A stretch of 64,000 nt of DNA from [Ruminococcus] torques ATCC 27756 (GTDB lineage Bacteria > Bacillota > Clostridia > Lachnospirales > Lachnospiraceae), in contig NZ_DS264364.1 in the NCBI RefSeq assembly GCF_000153925.1, forward strand, positions 25,086 through 89,085. Reading direction: 5' to 3'. Numbering within the stretch: position 1 is the stretch's first letter; every line of letters starts with the position of its first letter. Below the pieces are notes generated by a model that was not told the origin of the DNA, searched no databases, and saw nothing but the letters and a program-made list of their open reading frames with translations. This document shows, piece after piece, positions 53,384 to 62,476 of the stretch. The translations under genes were made by a program, and so were the position numbers.

Positions 53384-55906
53384 ATATAAGAAGAGCAGAA
53401 GGTGTTCTTTTGCAGAGTGGATTTGGTTGATCTTTAAATATGCTTCTCCTAACAAGTATGAGATTTCGGCAGTGTAGGCGTGCGAAGGCTGAAGGATCGT
53501 TTTCCGAATGCTGAGACATTTCAAATAGTTTTCAATCGCTTCTTCGTATTCTCCTTGATAAAAATGCCATAATCCGATGCTTTGGTAAGACCATGCCGTG
53601 TCAGGATGTGTTTCTCCCAACGTGAGCTTTCGGATTTCCAAGCCTTTTGCGAAATATTCAAAGGCATCGTTAAAGTGATAAGAAGAATCGTTTTTTGCCG
53701 CCTGTGTATAGTCATTGCCGATCATCGTTAATGACGCGGCAATGATCGGTTCGTTATCAGGGTATATTTCCTGACGGATCTCTAACGCTTTTTTATGCCA
53801 TGTGATTGCATCTGCGTACTTTTTCTGCCGCTGATATACTGTTCCGATATTGTGATAAGAATAGGCGATCTGTTCGAGATCGGGATTTTCAACCGACTCC
53901 CGGATCTCGCGGGCTTTTTGATAATTCGCCAAAGCTTTATCGAAGATATCAAGGTTAATATAGATCACGCCCATATCATTATAAATGTCGGATGTTAATT
54001 CCGGATTTTTTATATGGTTGATATCAATAATATTTTGAGCTTTCGTAAAATAATCCAAAGCCTGTTCATATTTTGACGCTTTTCGCATAACTACCCCTAG
54101 TTTGTCATATATCGTGGCAAGCCTTTCGGAAAAATCTTGTCCTGAATTTTCGATTGTCGTGATTGCCGACTGATAGTGAGTAATTGCTTTTTCGTAATCG
54201 GCAAGTCTGACGGCAACTTTTCCTGCGGTTTCGTAGTAAGACAGTTGTAATTCGATATCGTCAGATGATTCTTTGTTTAATAGTTCCAACCCTTTTGTTA
54301 AGTATGAATAAGATTCATGATACATAAGGCTGCGCCATAAGATTAAGGCGATGTCGTACATTAAGCCGAGATGTTCGGAAGTATATTTGAACATGAGACC
54401 TGCGTTTGCAAGAACGTCGCATAAATCATTCGACATACTGTCTTCGATCACATCTGCGGAAGCCGCTTTCAGAAATTCAATTATTTTGTTGATAAAAACT
54501 GAACATTTTTCTAAGGAAGGTTCCGTATTATTTATTACAGCAGCTTTAATGACCGGATGCAGATGAATCTGTGATGAGGCCGGACCGTTGGGTCTGTTTT
54601 GTATGATCCAGCTTTGACGGATCAAAGCGTTGATATCTGAATTATTATAATCTAAAAATTGTTTGAATAAGCGCTGTCTTATGCCGCTTATCGACGTAAG
54701 AGAGAGGTTCATCAATATTTCTTTTTGGACATCGGTAAGATTGCTTGTGTCAAAAAGTTTAGATATAAAGTTGTTCATTTTTTCCTGCTGATAAGTATTG
54801 TCTTTTTCAATGACCACTTTGCTTATATCGTCATATTCAGGACTGTACAAAATATCTGTCATTTCTTCAGGCGTTAATGTTTCGGCAGTCATTGTTTTTG
54901 CGATCAGTTCTAAAAGAAGAGTATGACCTTCTACCATATTGAATATTTTAAAATAGTCGCCGTATTCATCTTCGGGGATCGTAAACCGTCCGTAGTGCAT
55001 AAATAATTGAAGCTGTTCTTGCTTGGAAAGCGGATGGATCGGCAAGAGAAACTTTTCTGAATCGAGATCGGTCTCTCTTGAAGTGAAGAGAATATGTATC
55101 GGTAATTCTTTTAACCGCACATAATTTTCCCGATCAGCCGGGTGAGTATCCATATTATCGATGATAAGCAGAGTATCTTCACCGTAAGAAGCGAGAATGG
55201 AAAGTCGTTTCTCAAATTTTTCGTCTTCTGAAAAGTGAGATTCATCCAATCCTGTAAATTTTATTTTTAAAATTGTGTTTTTTATATCGCCTGTAAAAAT
55301 GATCTGCTGGATTTGTGTATAGGAATCTTCATATTCAACGGCATATTTAAGCGAACAGTAGGACTTCCCTAAACCGCCGATACCGTAGATGATACAAGTT
55401 CCCAAACTGCATAAAACAGAGCGTATTTTCTCAAACATATCCTGTCGTCCGAAGAAAGTATTGTTTTGTATCGGGTTATGAAACGGCTCAAAAGCAATGG
55501 CATCGGAAGGGGAACGGTGAGTGGATTTTGACGCAGATTTCGATGACACAGCATCTTTTTCATATTTGACTTCTTTTAGTAAAGTGAGCAGAAAAGTTTC
55601 AGCGTTTTCAACTGATCTGTGTTCTTTATAGTGTGAGTATGCCATGTCTATTACTTCATTCGAGCAGTCCTTGTCCTGAAGGTATGTGTAAAGGCTGTGA
55701 ACACTTTGAAAATCAGTTCCGATTTCGGCTTGGCAAAAGACGTCTCTGTAAAAAACATCATAGGAAATGTCTTTTTGCATTTTTCGTTTATTGTTTTTGA
55801 TATTGCTGATAATAGAAGGATCAAGGTTAAGCCATTCTGCGATCCTTACGTTGGGAATATTCAGTTGTTGAGTTAAATATTGAATGATGACAGCGTAATT
55901 TAACAT
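53384..55906 (-). CDS. STAND NTPase with NB-ARC-like domain and TPR repeats
   Basis: About 840 residues up to the last recognisable TPR. An N-terminal helical/HTH-like part (VRIAEWLNLDPSIISNIKNN) is followed by a STAND ATPase: Walker A GIGGLGKS at residues 175-182, Walker B DTLLIIDNMD, and ILFTSR. A winged-helix part precedes eight or so TPR repeats of the kinesin-light-chain type (KALANYQKAREIRESVENPD; DAITWHKKALEIRQEIYPDN). STAND proteins switch on when the TPR part meets a ligand; many are phage sensors or regulators. GGAGGTAAAT precedes the start. The open frame actually continues to 53126, antisense to the zinc-ribbon gene. A stop in another frame at 53384 suggests a lost end or frameshift. 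Confidence 0.85.
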
Positions 55907-55931
55907 ATTTACCTCCGATCAATAATGATAA

Positions 55932-55993
55932 TTGTCATTGTGTTGTCAATTTTTTGTCATTTGACAAAGAATAATCTTGTCAAAAAGATGTCA
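55932..55993. promoter_or_regulatory. Array of TTGTCA boxes in the divergent promoter region
   Basis: TTGTCA occurs at 55932, 55943 and 55954, exactly 11 bp apart. TTGACA (inverse TGTCAA) is at 55961, TTGTCA at 55977, and ATGTCA at 55988. One face of the helix would carry the first three. Such an array suits cooperative binding by a regulator, perhaps the STAND protein itself; some copies may double as -35 boxes on the minus strand. Confidence 0.55.
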
Positions 55994-56054
55994 ACTTGCA
56001 GTTATTCATGATAACGGGAAAGGGTGATACGATAAGCTTACAAACAAGAGAGGT

Positions 56055-56117
56055 GTAACAGTTCAGCTTGAACCATCCGTAAAACCGCACTCGTGCTTCT
56101 TATGGCTGAATAGTTAC
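56055..56117 (+). repeat. Palindromic intergenic element, copy B
   Basis: 63 bp from GTAACAGTTCAGC to GGCTGAATAGTTAC, with GTAAAACCGCACT inside; a shortened relative of copy A (21587-21690). Confidence 0.62.
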
Positions 56118-56146
56118 ATTATATCATAAAATGAGGAGGATAACTT

Positions 56147-57367
56147 ATGGATCACATGATTAAGGAAAAGTTTATTGTAACAGATGGAGAAAAAGTGACG
56201 GACGAAATATACAGAGTGACGGGACTGGATATTGAAATAGATCAGATTATAGAGAATATTTCGTCAGAAGAGTCAAATATATATTTTTTTGATAAAGATT
56301 TATCGGAAAAACCGGAAAATGAAAAAGACGTTATTCTGGCATGGATTGATACAGGAATCAAGGTGAACGGAAATGAGCCGCTGATGATCTCGCTCTTAAA
56401 ACGATCTGATTATTTCTCAGGATATTATGTCGGAACGCCGTCTTATTTAGTAAATGGGATGTGCAGGAAAACTCTGTATTCTGAAAAAAAACTTCGATCA
56501 AATTTATTGAAATTTTGTCATCGATACAGGGAAGAACATGCGGAGCGTATTTGTAAGGTTGAGACGGAAGTAAAAGACAGAAGTGAGGGATATTGCGAAA
56601 AAACGATTTTTATAAAAAATGAAGAAGTACTTTCTAATGTTACAGAAGCGATCTATGGCAGATTATTGTTTCCGAACTGGAAGTCAATGAAAGGGCTTGA
56701 CAGATATATCAAAATCATAGGAGCAAGGATAACGCAGCTTGTCGATGCCGGAAGGACAGAATATTTTGTCGCGAATAAAACGAAATCGGCAATCGTAAAT
56801 ACCGGAATGATGGATTTATTCGGAAATGATTTTTTAGTTCTATATCGATATTATGAAAAGTACAAGACGTATATCGCGGAGCGTGTAATCGAGAGTAAAC
56901 AGGATTATTTGAATTATGGATTTACAAAAGAACAGTCAATGATGCAGATTGAGCCAATCAGTTTTTTCGATGAAAAAGAAGAAGTGTTTAATCCGAAGAA
57001 GGAAGATTTCGACATTAATCAAAACTGTCTGATCCACATCATACAGGAAAGGCGGGAACGTTTTCCGGAAAGCATACGCAGTCAGAGCGACAGCAAGATC
57101 GCAGGTCAGATCATGAATGCTCTTGAGCGGGGGATTAAAATGCAGCGCCGCGACAGATCGTTTGCAAAAGCTTCTTATTCAGGGAAAAGCGGAACTATTT
57201 CATGGTTCATGCCTCTGCATATAGATGCTCCGTTAAGTGAAGATCCGGAACTTGTCATGGTAGTAAGAAGATCGGGAGACTTCTATGAGATAAAAACAAT
57301 TTTGTCTTATGACGATGAATTGAAAGACCGCATTACTGCTTTATCTTTATACAGCAAACTCTGGTGA
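56147..57367 (+). CDS. DUF3825-like protein
   Basis: A 406-residue hydrophilic protein. The second half matches the DUF3825 pattern: VNTGMMDLFGNDFLVLYRYY, then near the C-terminus ISWFMPLHIDAPLSEDPELV, MVVRRSGDFYEIKTILS and a final LYSKLW. DUF3825 domains are predicted partners of OST-HTH/LOTUS RNA-binding proteins; no biochemical role is known. The N-terminal ~150 residues are not recognised (KFIVTDGEKVTDEIYRVTGL). ATG at 56147 follows ATGAGGAGGATAACTT, with a second ATG three codons on. First of four co-directional genes up to 61535. Confidence 0.72.
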   Translation: MDHMIKEKFIVTDGEKVTDEIYRVTGLDIEIDQIIENISSEESNIYFFDKDLSEKPENEKDVILAWIDTGIKVNGNEPLMISLLKRSDYFSGYYVGTPSYLVNGMCRKTLYSEKKLRSNLLKFCHRYREEHAERICKVETEVKDRSEGYCEKTIFIKNEEVLSNVTEAIYGRLLFPNWKSMKGLDRYIKIIGARITQLVDAGRTEYFVANKTKSAIVNTGMMDLFGNDFLVLYRYYEKYKTYIAERVIESKQDYLNYGFTKEQSMMQIEPISFFDEKEEVFNPKKEDFDINQNCLIHIIQERRERFPESIRSQSDSKIAGQIMNALERGIKMQRRDRSFAKASYSGKSGTISWFMPLHIDAPLSEDPELVMVVRRSGDFYEIKTILSYDDELKDRITALSLYSKLW

Positions 57368-57521
57368 AAAGGAGGGATGCCGAAAGTGTATGAATTTTAG
57401 AATGACGTTTGGATCAGTGAGAAGGAGTATGTCAAGGCAGGAGGCGGCTTTGGTAAAGGGACAAAATGAAACAAGAATCAGATGAAGCATGTGGAAAGAA
57501 ACAACAGAGGAGGAAGAAAAA

Positions 57522-58379
57522 ATGAATGAAAACAAAGAAAAAACAGCAGGAAATTTAGCAAACAGTGTGGTAGAAGGGTATGACTATTCTGTAGCAGTGA
57601 GAATGTCAGGAAGGGCAGGGGCATATTCGCCGACCGGCGGAAAAGGAAATGCTTTTGAGGTGATGTATTCTGATAAGAAGAATCTCTCTAATCTGCTGAA
57701 GCCGGACACGACAACAACGCTTACGAATTCGTCAACTGCCCGTCAGGTAGATTTGGTTACGAAGAAGGGAAATCGCATTATAGAGAGGATTCAGTGCAAG
57801 GATACTCCGAGTGCAAAAGGAACGATGGATACGATCAAACGGGTGCAAAACGGTCAATATCGAACAACGCAGTTAGTAGGAACGTCTGAAAGTGCGGCGG
57901 CATTTAATGCAAAGGCGCCTTCTCAAGGTGTGACTAAAGTAATGAAAGACAGCGGAATCTCAACGAAAGATACAACCCGTGTAAGCAATAAGTTTAACGG
58001 AGTCCAGTCATCAACCGGGATTGCCAATGCGGCAAAATCGTCGGCAAAACTCGGAGGAGCTTTCGGAGGAGGAATGGCTGCGGTGGAATCAATCGTGAAC
58101 GGAGACGATCTGTCAACGACGACAGGAAATGTTGCGTCCGGCGCTTTGAAAGGATCTGTTTCCGGGGCGGCGGGAACAGCCGCATCAGAGGCGACGATGG
58201 CGGCTCTTGCGGCCGCACCGATTCCGTTAGCTGCAAAAGTTGTTATCGGGATCGGCGCGGGAATGTTTGCGGGAAGTGTGGCATCGGATGTTATCAGCGA
58301 TGTGTGCGACGGAGTCGGCGATATTGTGTCAGGTATTGTAGACGGCATCGGTGACTTTTTCGGAAGTCTTTTCTTATAA
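57522..58379 (+). CDS. PD-(D/E)XK-like domain with glycine-rich hydrophobic C-terminus
   Basis: A 285-residue protein in two parts. The N-terminal ~120 residues fit a nuclease core: Glu46 in GNAFEVMY, Asp77 in RQVDLVTKKG, and Gln91-x-Lys93 in RIQCKDTPS, i.e. E-D-QxK with proper spacing. The C-terminal ~120 residues are Gly/Ala-rich and hydrophobic (LGGAFGGGMAAVESIV; LAAAPIPLAAKVVIGIGAGM; FAGSVASDVISDVCDGVGDI), like glycine-zipper or membrane-inserting segments. I know no named family with this architecture. AGAGGAGGAAGAAAAA precedes the start; the frame opens 11 codons earlier without a ribosome site. The nuclease call is inferred from motifs. Confidence 0.6.
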   Translation: MNENKEKTAGNLANSVVEGYDYSVAVRMSGRAGAYSPTGGKGNAFEVMYSDKKNLSNLLKPDTTTTLTNSSTARQVDLVTKKGNRIIERIQCKDTPSAKGTMDTIKRVQNGQYRTTQLVGTSESAAAFNAKAPSQGVTKVMKDSGISTKDTTRVSNKFNGVQSSTGIANAAKSSAKLGGAFGGGMAAVESIVNGDDLSTTTGNVASGALKGSVSGAAGTAASEATMAALAAAPIPLAAKVVIGIGAGMFAGSVASDVISDVCDGVGDIVSGIVDGIGDFFGSLFL

Positions 58380-58413
58380 GTAACAGTTCGGTTGAAATGC
58401 ACATTGCCGTTTG

Positions 58414-58422
58414 TGATATAAT
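58414..58422 (+). promoter_or_regulatory. Extended -10 promoter before the nuclease-methyltransferase pair
   Basis: TGATATAAT, with a weak TTGAAA 19 bp upstream of the -10. It would give the last two genes their own transcript. Confidence 0.45.
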
Positions 58423-58530
58423 GAGGTACACTATATAGAAAGATCTTGTACGGAAGCGATTTGTGTATTTAAGGAAAAGAAATCTCGATACAAAAGTTGA
58501 AGTCGTGCACATGGAGGTGCAAAGCAGAAG

Positions 58531-59607
58531 ATGAGATTGACTTTACAAAATCATATTGTATGTGCGGATTATGGACAGGTGCATTTAGATGCCCGGGTGG
58601 TAGGACAGATCATGAACTATACGGCGGAAACTTGGCAGCCGGACAGACCGAAGAAAGAGCGGGAATGTAATATAGAACAGGGGAAGATCGCGGAGGAGAT
58701 CACCGAACGATTTATTCGTCAGTATTATTCTCAGGAGTTGTCTTTGAAAACTTACGATGAGATCAGAAATGATGATTTTAAAAAACATGCCCCGTTTGAT
58801 TTTCTGCTCTGGAAAACCGGAACGGTCAACATTGCTTTTATAGAAGAAGCAATCAGGCAGGATATTGCAAGAACACCTAATAAATTTGTGAAACTGAGCA
58901 ATGTTACAAGGCGGTTATGCAGGACATTAGGCGTGAAGATCGTAGAAGTAAAATCTACGAATATAAGAAACGATTTGAAAGTAGAAAGTGATTTCACAGG
59001 GGATTATGATAATGTGAAGTCAGTGCAAAAACTGTTGGAGACGATCCGGCGTAAAGATGATGTATTCTGTTATCCGAAGTTGAAACGGCGGGAAAGTGAT
59101 CCTGGATATTGTCTGGATGATTACTGCAGGGAAGTTCAGGAAAGGTTTTCGGAATTTGACGGATGTAAGGGCGAAAACCTGCGGCGCAGAGTGATCGCAT
59201 GGGAGTGCGAAAATCAGTGCTGTGATATCTTTGTGAGAGTTTACCTGGATCGTCCGGCAAAAAAAGGATTTGTGATCGGATGGATGCAGAAAGAGGAATT
59301 GCTCGATGATACGGTTCAATTTAAGCGTATGAGACAGAAAAATAAATCAGAACTTGCCTTGTATTTTGCAAAGAACTTAGGAGAGACAAAAGGTATTGAC
59401 TGTTTGGCGCAGGCGTTTGGAAAGCCGAAGCAAAGAGTGTATGCAAACCCATATACGCCGACAAATTTTTATCATAAAACAGATGACTGCAAGTTTATAA
59501 GAAGAGTGCCGAAAGAGGAGCTGCTCATTTTTGACAGTGAAGAAGCGGCGATTCAAAACGGAAGATTTATAAACCGATGCAGAGAATGTTTTTCAAAAGA
59601 CGGATGA
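58531..59607 (+). CDS. PD-(D/E)XK-like nuclease with C-terminal Ada-like Cys/His motif
   Basis: A 358-residue protein. The likely nuclease core has a Glu in GKIAEEITERF (~53), Asp90 in APFDFLLW, and Glu139-x-Lys141 in VKIVEVKSTN. A variable middle follows. The C-terminus is a compact Cys/His segment (FYHKTDDCKFIRRVPKEELL ... NRCRECF) resembling the metal-binding Ada-type motif. It is separated by 38 bp from the Mod-like methyltransferase gene and is probably its restriction partner; a type III Res helicase is absent. AGATGAG overlaps with the start, and GGAGGTGCAAAGCAGAAG precedes it. Confidence 0.7.
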   Translation: MRLTLQNHIVCADYGQVHLDARVVGQIMNYTAETWQPDRPKKERECNIEQGKIAEEITERFIRQYYSQELSLKTYDEIRNDDFKKHAPFDFLLWKTGTVNIAFIEEAIRQDIARTPNKFVKLSNVTRRLCRTLGVKIVEVKSTNIRNDLKVESDFTGDYDNVKSVQKLLETIRRKDDVFCYPKLKRRESDPGYCLDDYCREVQERFSEFDGCKGENLRRRVIAWECENQCCDIFVRVYLDRPAKKGFVIGWMQKEELLDDTVQFKRMRQKNKSELALYFAKNLGETKGIDCLAQAFGKPKQRVYANPYTPTNFYHKTDDCKFIRRVPKEELLIFDSEEAAIQNGRFINRCRECFSKDG

Positions 59608-59645
59608 AGTATGGCAGAGCAGGAAATAGTTGAGGAAAGACATAG

Positions 59646-61535
59646 ATGGAAAAGATGAGATTTGAATCTGTTGACGGTTTTCAGGAAAATATCCGCAGGC
59701 TTGCGGATATTTTCCCGTCATGCGTAAAAGAACAAAAAGATAACGATGGGAAGACAATCCGAAAAGTCGATATCAATACGTTGCAGCTTCTTTTGGGAAT
59801 CAATCAAAAGGAAAGCGAAACATGCGAATTTTCATGGGTCGGAAAGCGGGAAGCCGTAAAAGAAGTTTATAAACCGATCAGAAAAACGCTGCGTCCCGTA
59901 GTGCAAGACTCTGTTGAGTGGGATTCGACAGGCAATCTCTATATAGAAGGCGATAATCTGGATGTGCTGAAACTTCTTCAGGAAAGTTATTTGGATTCGG
60001 TAAAAGTAATCTATATCGATCCGCCTTATAATACGGGAAATGATTTTATTTATGCGGATGATTTTCGGATCAGAGCGAGAGAATATGTGAATGCAGGCGG
60101 AGCTTCTCAAGATGATAAAAACCGGATGTATCAGAATTTGGATTACAGCGGAAGGTATCATTCGGATTGGTGCAGCATGATTTATGCACGGCTTCTTGCC
60201 GCCAGAAACCTTCTCTGTGATGACGGAGTAATTTTTATCAGTATAGACGATAACGAGCAGGCAAATTTAAAAAAAATATGTGACGAGGTTTTCGGCGAAC
60301 GAAATTTTGTCAACTGCTTTATATGGAATTGCTCTACGGCAGGCGGTATCCGGCCGAAATTTGCGAGTAAGACACATGAATATATATTGTGTTATGCAAA
60401 AAATAAAACTTGTCTGGATATGTTTTTTGCGCCGTTGTCAGGGGAAGCGATCAAGATGTATCGGGAAAAAGACGAGCGGGGATTATACAGAGATAAAGAT
60501 TTTGTGTTTAAAAATAAATCGACAAATGCAAACCAAAAATACGAGATCATCTGTCCGGACGGGGAGAGAGTGCGTCCGAAAGACGGATATATTTACCGGT
60601 TCGTGCGGGAAAGGTTTGAGCAGGCAAAGGAAGAAGGTCTTGTGACATTTAAAAGAACGAAGACAGGTCCGCTTGTCGATCAAAACGGAGATCAGGCACA
60701 TTGGAACATCTATATTAAAAAATATTTGGGAGACGCGATGGGCGCTCCGTCCACTCTGATTCCGAAAGAGGCAGTGAGCATATACAATGCAGGTACGCAG
60801 TGCGTACAGGAACTGTTTGACGGAAAAAGAGTGTTTGAGAATGTAAAGCCGGTCAACGTCATACAATATTTTATCAATATGGCGGCAAAAGACGGCGATA
60901 TCGTAATGGATTTCTTTTCAGGATCGGCGACAACGGCTCATGCGGTGATGCAGACTGAGGCGGATAAAAACATAGATCTGCACTATATTTTAGTTCAGAT
61001 ACCGCAGGAATGTGATAAAAAAAGTGAAGCGTATAAGGCAGGATATAAGACAATCTGTGAGATCGGAAAAGAACGGATCCGCCGGGCAGCAGAAAAAATA
61101 AAACGGGAAAACGGATGCGAAAACAGAGATTTTGGATTTCGTGTGCTGCGGCTTGATGAAAGTAATATGGAGGATGTTTATTACATGCCTGAAGAGTATA
61201 CGCAGGAAATGCTTTGCGGACTTGAGACAAATATTAAGCCTGATCGTACAGACTTAGATCTTTTGTTCGCCTGTCTGACGGAATGGGGACTTTTATTGTC
61301 AAAGCCGTACTCTTCGGAGAAAATCGGTGGTTATACAGTGCATTATTATGACGGAAAAGAGTTAGCCGCCTGCTTTAATGAAAATATATCCGAGACTGTG
61401 ATCAGAAAGATTGCCGGACAGCATCCGCGCCGGGCAGTATTTTGTGACGCAAGTTTTTCGGACAGTGCTGCGAAGATCAATATGAGCGAGCTTTTTCGTA
61501 CGATCTCACCGGAGACACAGATAAAAGTAATATGA
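59646..61535 (+). CDS. Type III Mod-like adenine DNA methyltransferase
   Basis: A 629-residue beta-class N6-adenine methyltransferase. Motif IV DPPYNTGNDF starts at residue 125, and the AdoMet motif FFSGSATT lies later at 423-430; that order defines the beta class. The part between (about 200-400) is the target-recognition region. N- and C-terminal parts resemble type III Mod subunits (SWVGKREAV; KTICEIGKERIRRAAEKI). It would methylate one strand of an asymmetric site. No Res gene lies downstream (yaaA is convergent), so the partner must be the upstream nuclease or none. GAGGAAAGACATAG precedes the ATG. Confidence 0.92.
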   Translation: MEKMRFESVDGFQENIRRLADIFPSCVKEQKDNDGKTIRKVDINTLQLLLGINQKESETCEFSWVGKREAVKEVYKPIRKTLRPVVQDSVEWDSTGNLYIEGDNLDVLKLLQESYLDSVKVIYIDPPYNTGNDFIYADDFRIRAREYVNAGGASQDDKNRMYQNLDYSGRYHSDWCSMIYARLLAARNLLCDDGVIFISIDDNEQANLKKICDEVFGERNFVNCFIWNCSTAGGIRPKFASKTHEYILCYAKNKTCLDMFFAPLSGEAIKMYREKDERGLYRDKDFVFKNKSTNANQKYEIICPDGERVRPKDGYIYRFVRERFEQAKEEGLVTFKRTKTGPLVDQNGDQAHWNIYIKKYLGDAMGAPSTLIPKEAVSIYNAGTQCVQELFDGKRVFENVKPVNVIQYFINMAAKDGDIVMDFFSGSATTAHAVMQTEADKNIDLHYILVQIPQECDKKSEAYKAGYKTICEIGKERIRRAAEKIKRENGCENRDFGFRVLRLDESNMEDVYYMPEEYTQEMLCGLETNIKPDRTDLDLLFACLTEWGLLLSKPYSSEKIGGYTVHYYDGKELAACFNENISETVIRKIAGQHPRRAVFCDASFSDSAAKINMSELFRTISPETQIKVI

Positions 61536-61548
61536 AAGAGTCCTGGAG

Positions 61549-61642
61549 CAAAGTTATAGTCGGCAACTAAAGTCATAGTCTGCGGAAAAACTATAGTCTG
61601 TAGTCAAAGTTATAGTCAGCAGCCCAAGTTATCGTTTGCGGC
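61549..61642 (+). repeat. Degenerate ~19-bp tandem repeats
   Basis: About five units of AAAGTTATAGTCNGC type with variable spacers lie between the convergent mod and yaaA genes. No gene or terminator was recognised in the gap. Confidence 0.7.
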
Positions 61643-61691
61643 CCAAATGGGAGTGATATGTCCGCATATACAAAACAAAGCTGCAGTTAGA

Positions 61692-62432
61692 TCAAAGAGA
61701 AAAAGTGTAAGTGTCCTCCGTGGAATGAGAGGGAGAAAAACGATATCCCAGTTCTTTGAATTCACGGATGTCCGAAACGCTTTCGATTTTCTGATCTGCC
61801 ATCCAGCGTACCATTTCGCCGCGGGCAATCTTAGCCTGAGTGCCCTTGACTTTTATTTTTCCGTTTACCTCTTCGCCGAAAATACATGTAATGCAGCGGA
61901 TATTTTTGTAGGGAAGGATTGCTTTACTGTATTCTGCGGAAGCGAGATTGACAAGTTCGGTCATCCCTTCTGCGAGAAGACTTTGGTACAGCGTATCGCT
62001 CCAGTATTCATAAAGGTCGTTCTTTTTAGCAGTTTCTAACTTTGCCTGCATTTCCAAACGATAGGGAATAACTTTGTCTGTCGGTTTTAAGATTCCGTAA
62101 AATCCGGATAAAATGCGAAGGTGAACATTTACATAATGCCACTGGGCATCTGTAAAAACGGAAGGCGCAATGTGTTGATATTGAATTCCTTCATAGGCAA
62201 GAAGCGCCGGTGTTACCGCCTGATCGGGAGAAAAGGCATGAAGTCTTTGATAACTCTGTTCGGCAAGTTTATCACTGCATTTCCAAAGTGTTTTCAGTTC
62301 CTGTATATTTTTATTTTTTAAAATCCCGTGAAGCACATCTGCCCGGTCAGAAAAGACCGGGACAGTGGCGTTACAGGGGAATTCATCTGTGATATTCATC
62401 TTTTTTGCCGGTGAAATGACAATTTTCAGCAT
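61692..62432 (-). CDS. yaaA: Peroxide stress protein YaaA
   Basis: A 246-residue cytoplasmic protein of the YaaA/DUF328 family: MLKIVISPAKKMN at the start, TPALLAYEGIQYQH, LRILSGFYGILKPTDKVIPY and the end FKELGYRFSPSHSTEDTYTF. In E. coli it limits intracellular iron under peroxide stress. Normal length. TGAATACC-like upstream sequence; AGAGGAATAATTACC lies before the ATG on the minus strand. It is followed by the uracil permease gene upstream, in the same direction. Confidence 0.94.
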   Translation of the reverse strand: MLKIVISPAKKMNITDEFPCNATVPVFSDRADVLHGILKNKNIQELKTLWKCSDKLAEQSYQRLHAFSPDQAVTPALLAYEGIQYQHIAPSVFTDAQWHYVNVHLRILSGFYGILKPTDKVIPYRLEMQAKLETAKKNDLYEYWSDTLYQSLLAEGMTELVNLASAEYSKAILPYKNIRCITCIFGEEVNGKIKVKGTQAKIARGEMVRWMADQKIESVSDIREFKELGYRFSPSHSTEDTYTFSL

Positions 62433-62476
62433 GGTAATTATTCCTCTGTTCTTTCTTTTTGTTTTTTCAGTGTGTT

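Noticed and set aside
57429..57485. An 18-codon open frame after GAAGGAG between the DUF3825 and nuclease genes
   Set aside because: Too short, with no protein character; a chance ribosome-site-like sequence is common in this purine-rich gap.
58381..58402. Third copy of the GTAACAGTTC palindromic element
   Set aside because: Only the first ~10 bases match; the internal motif and the closing arm are missing.
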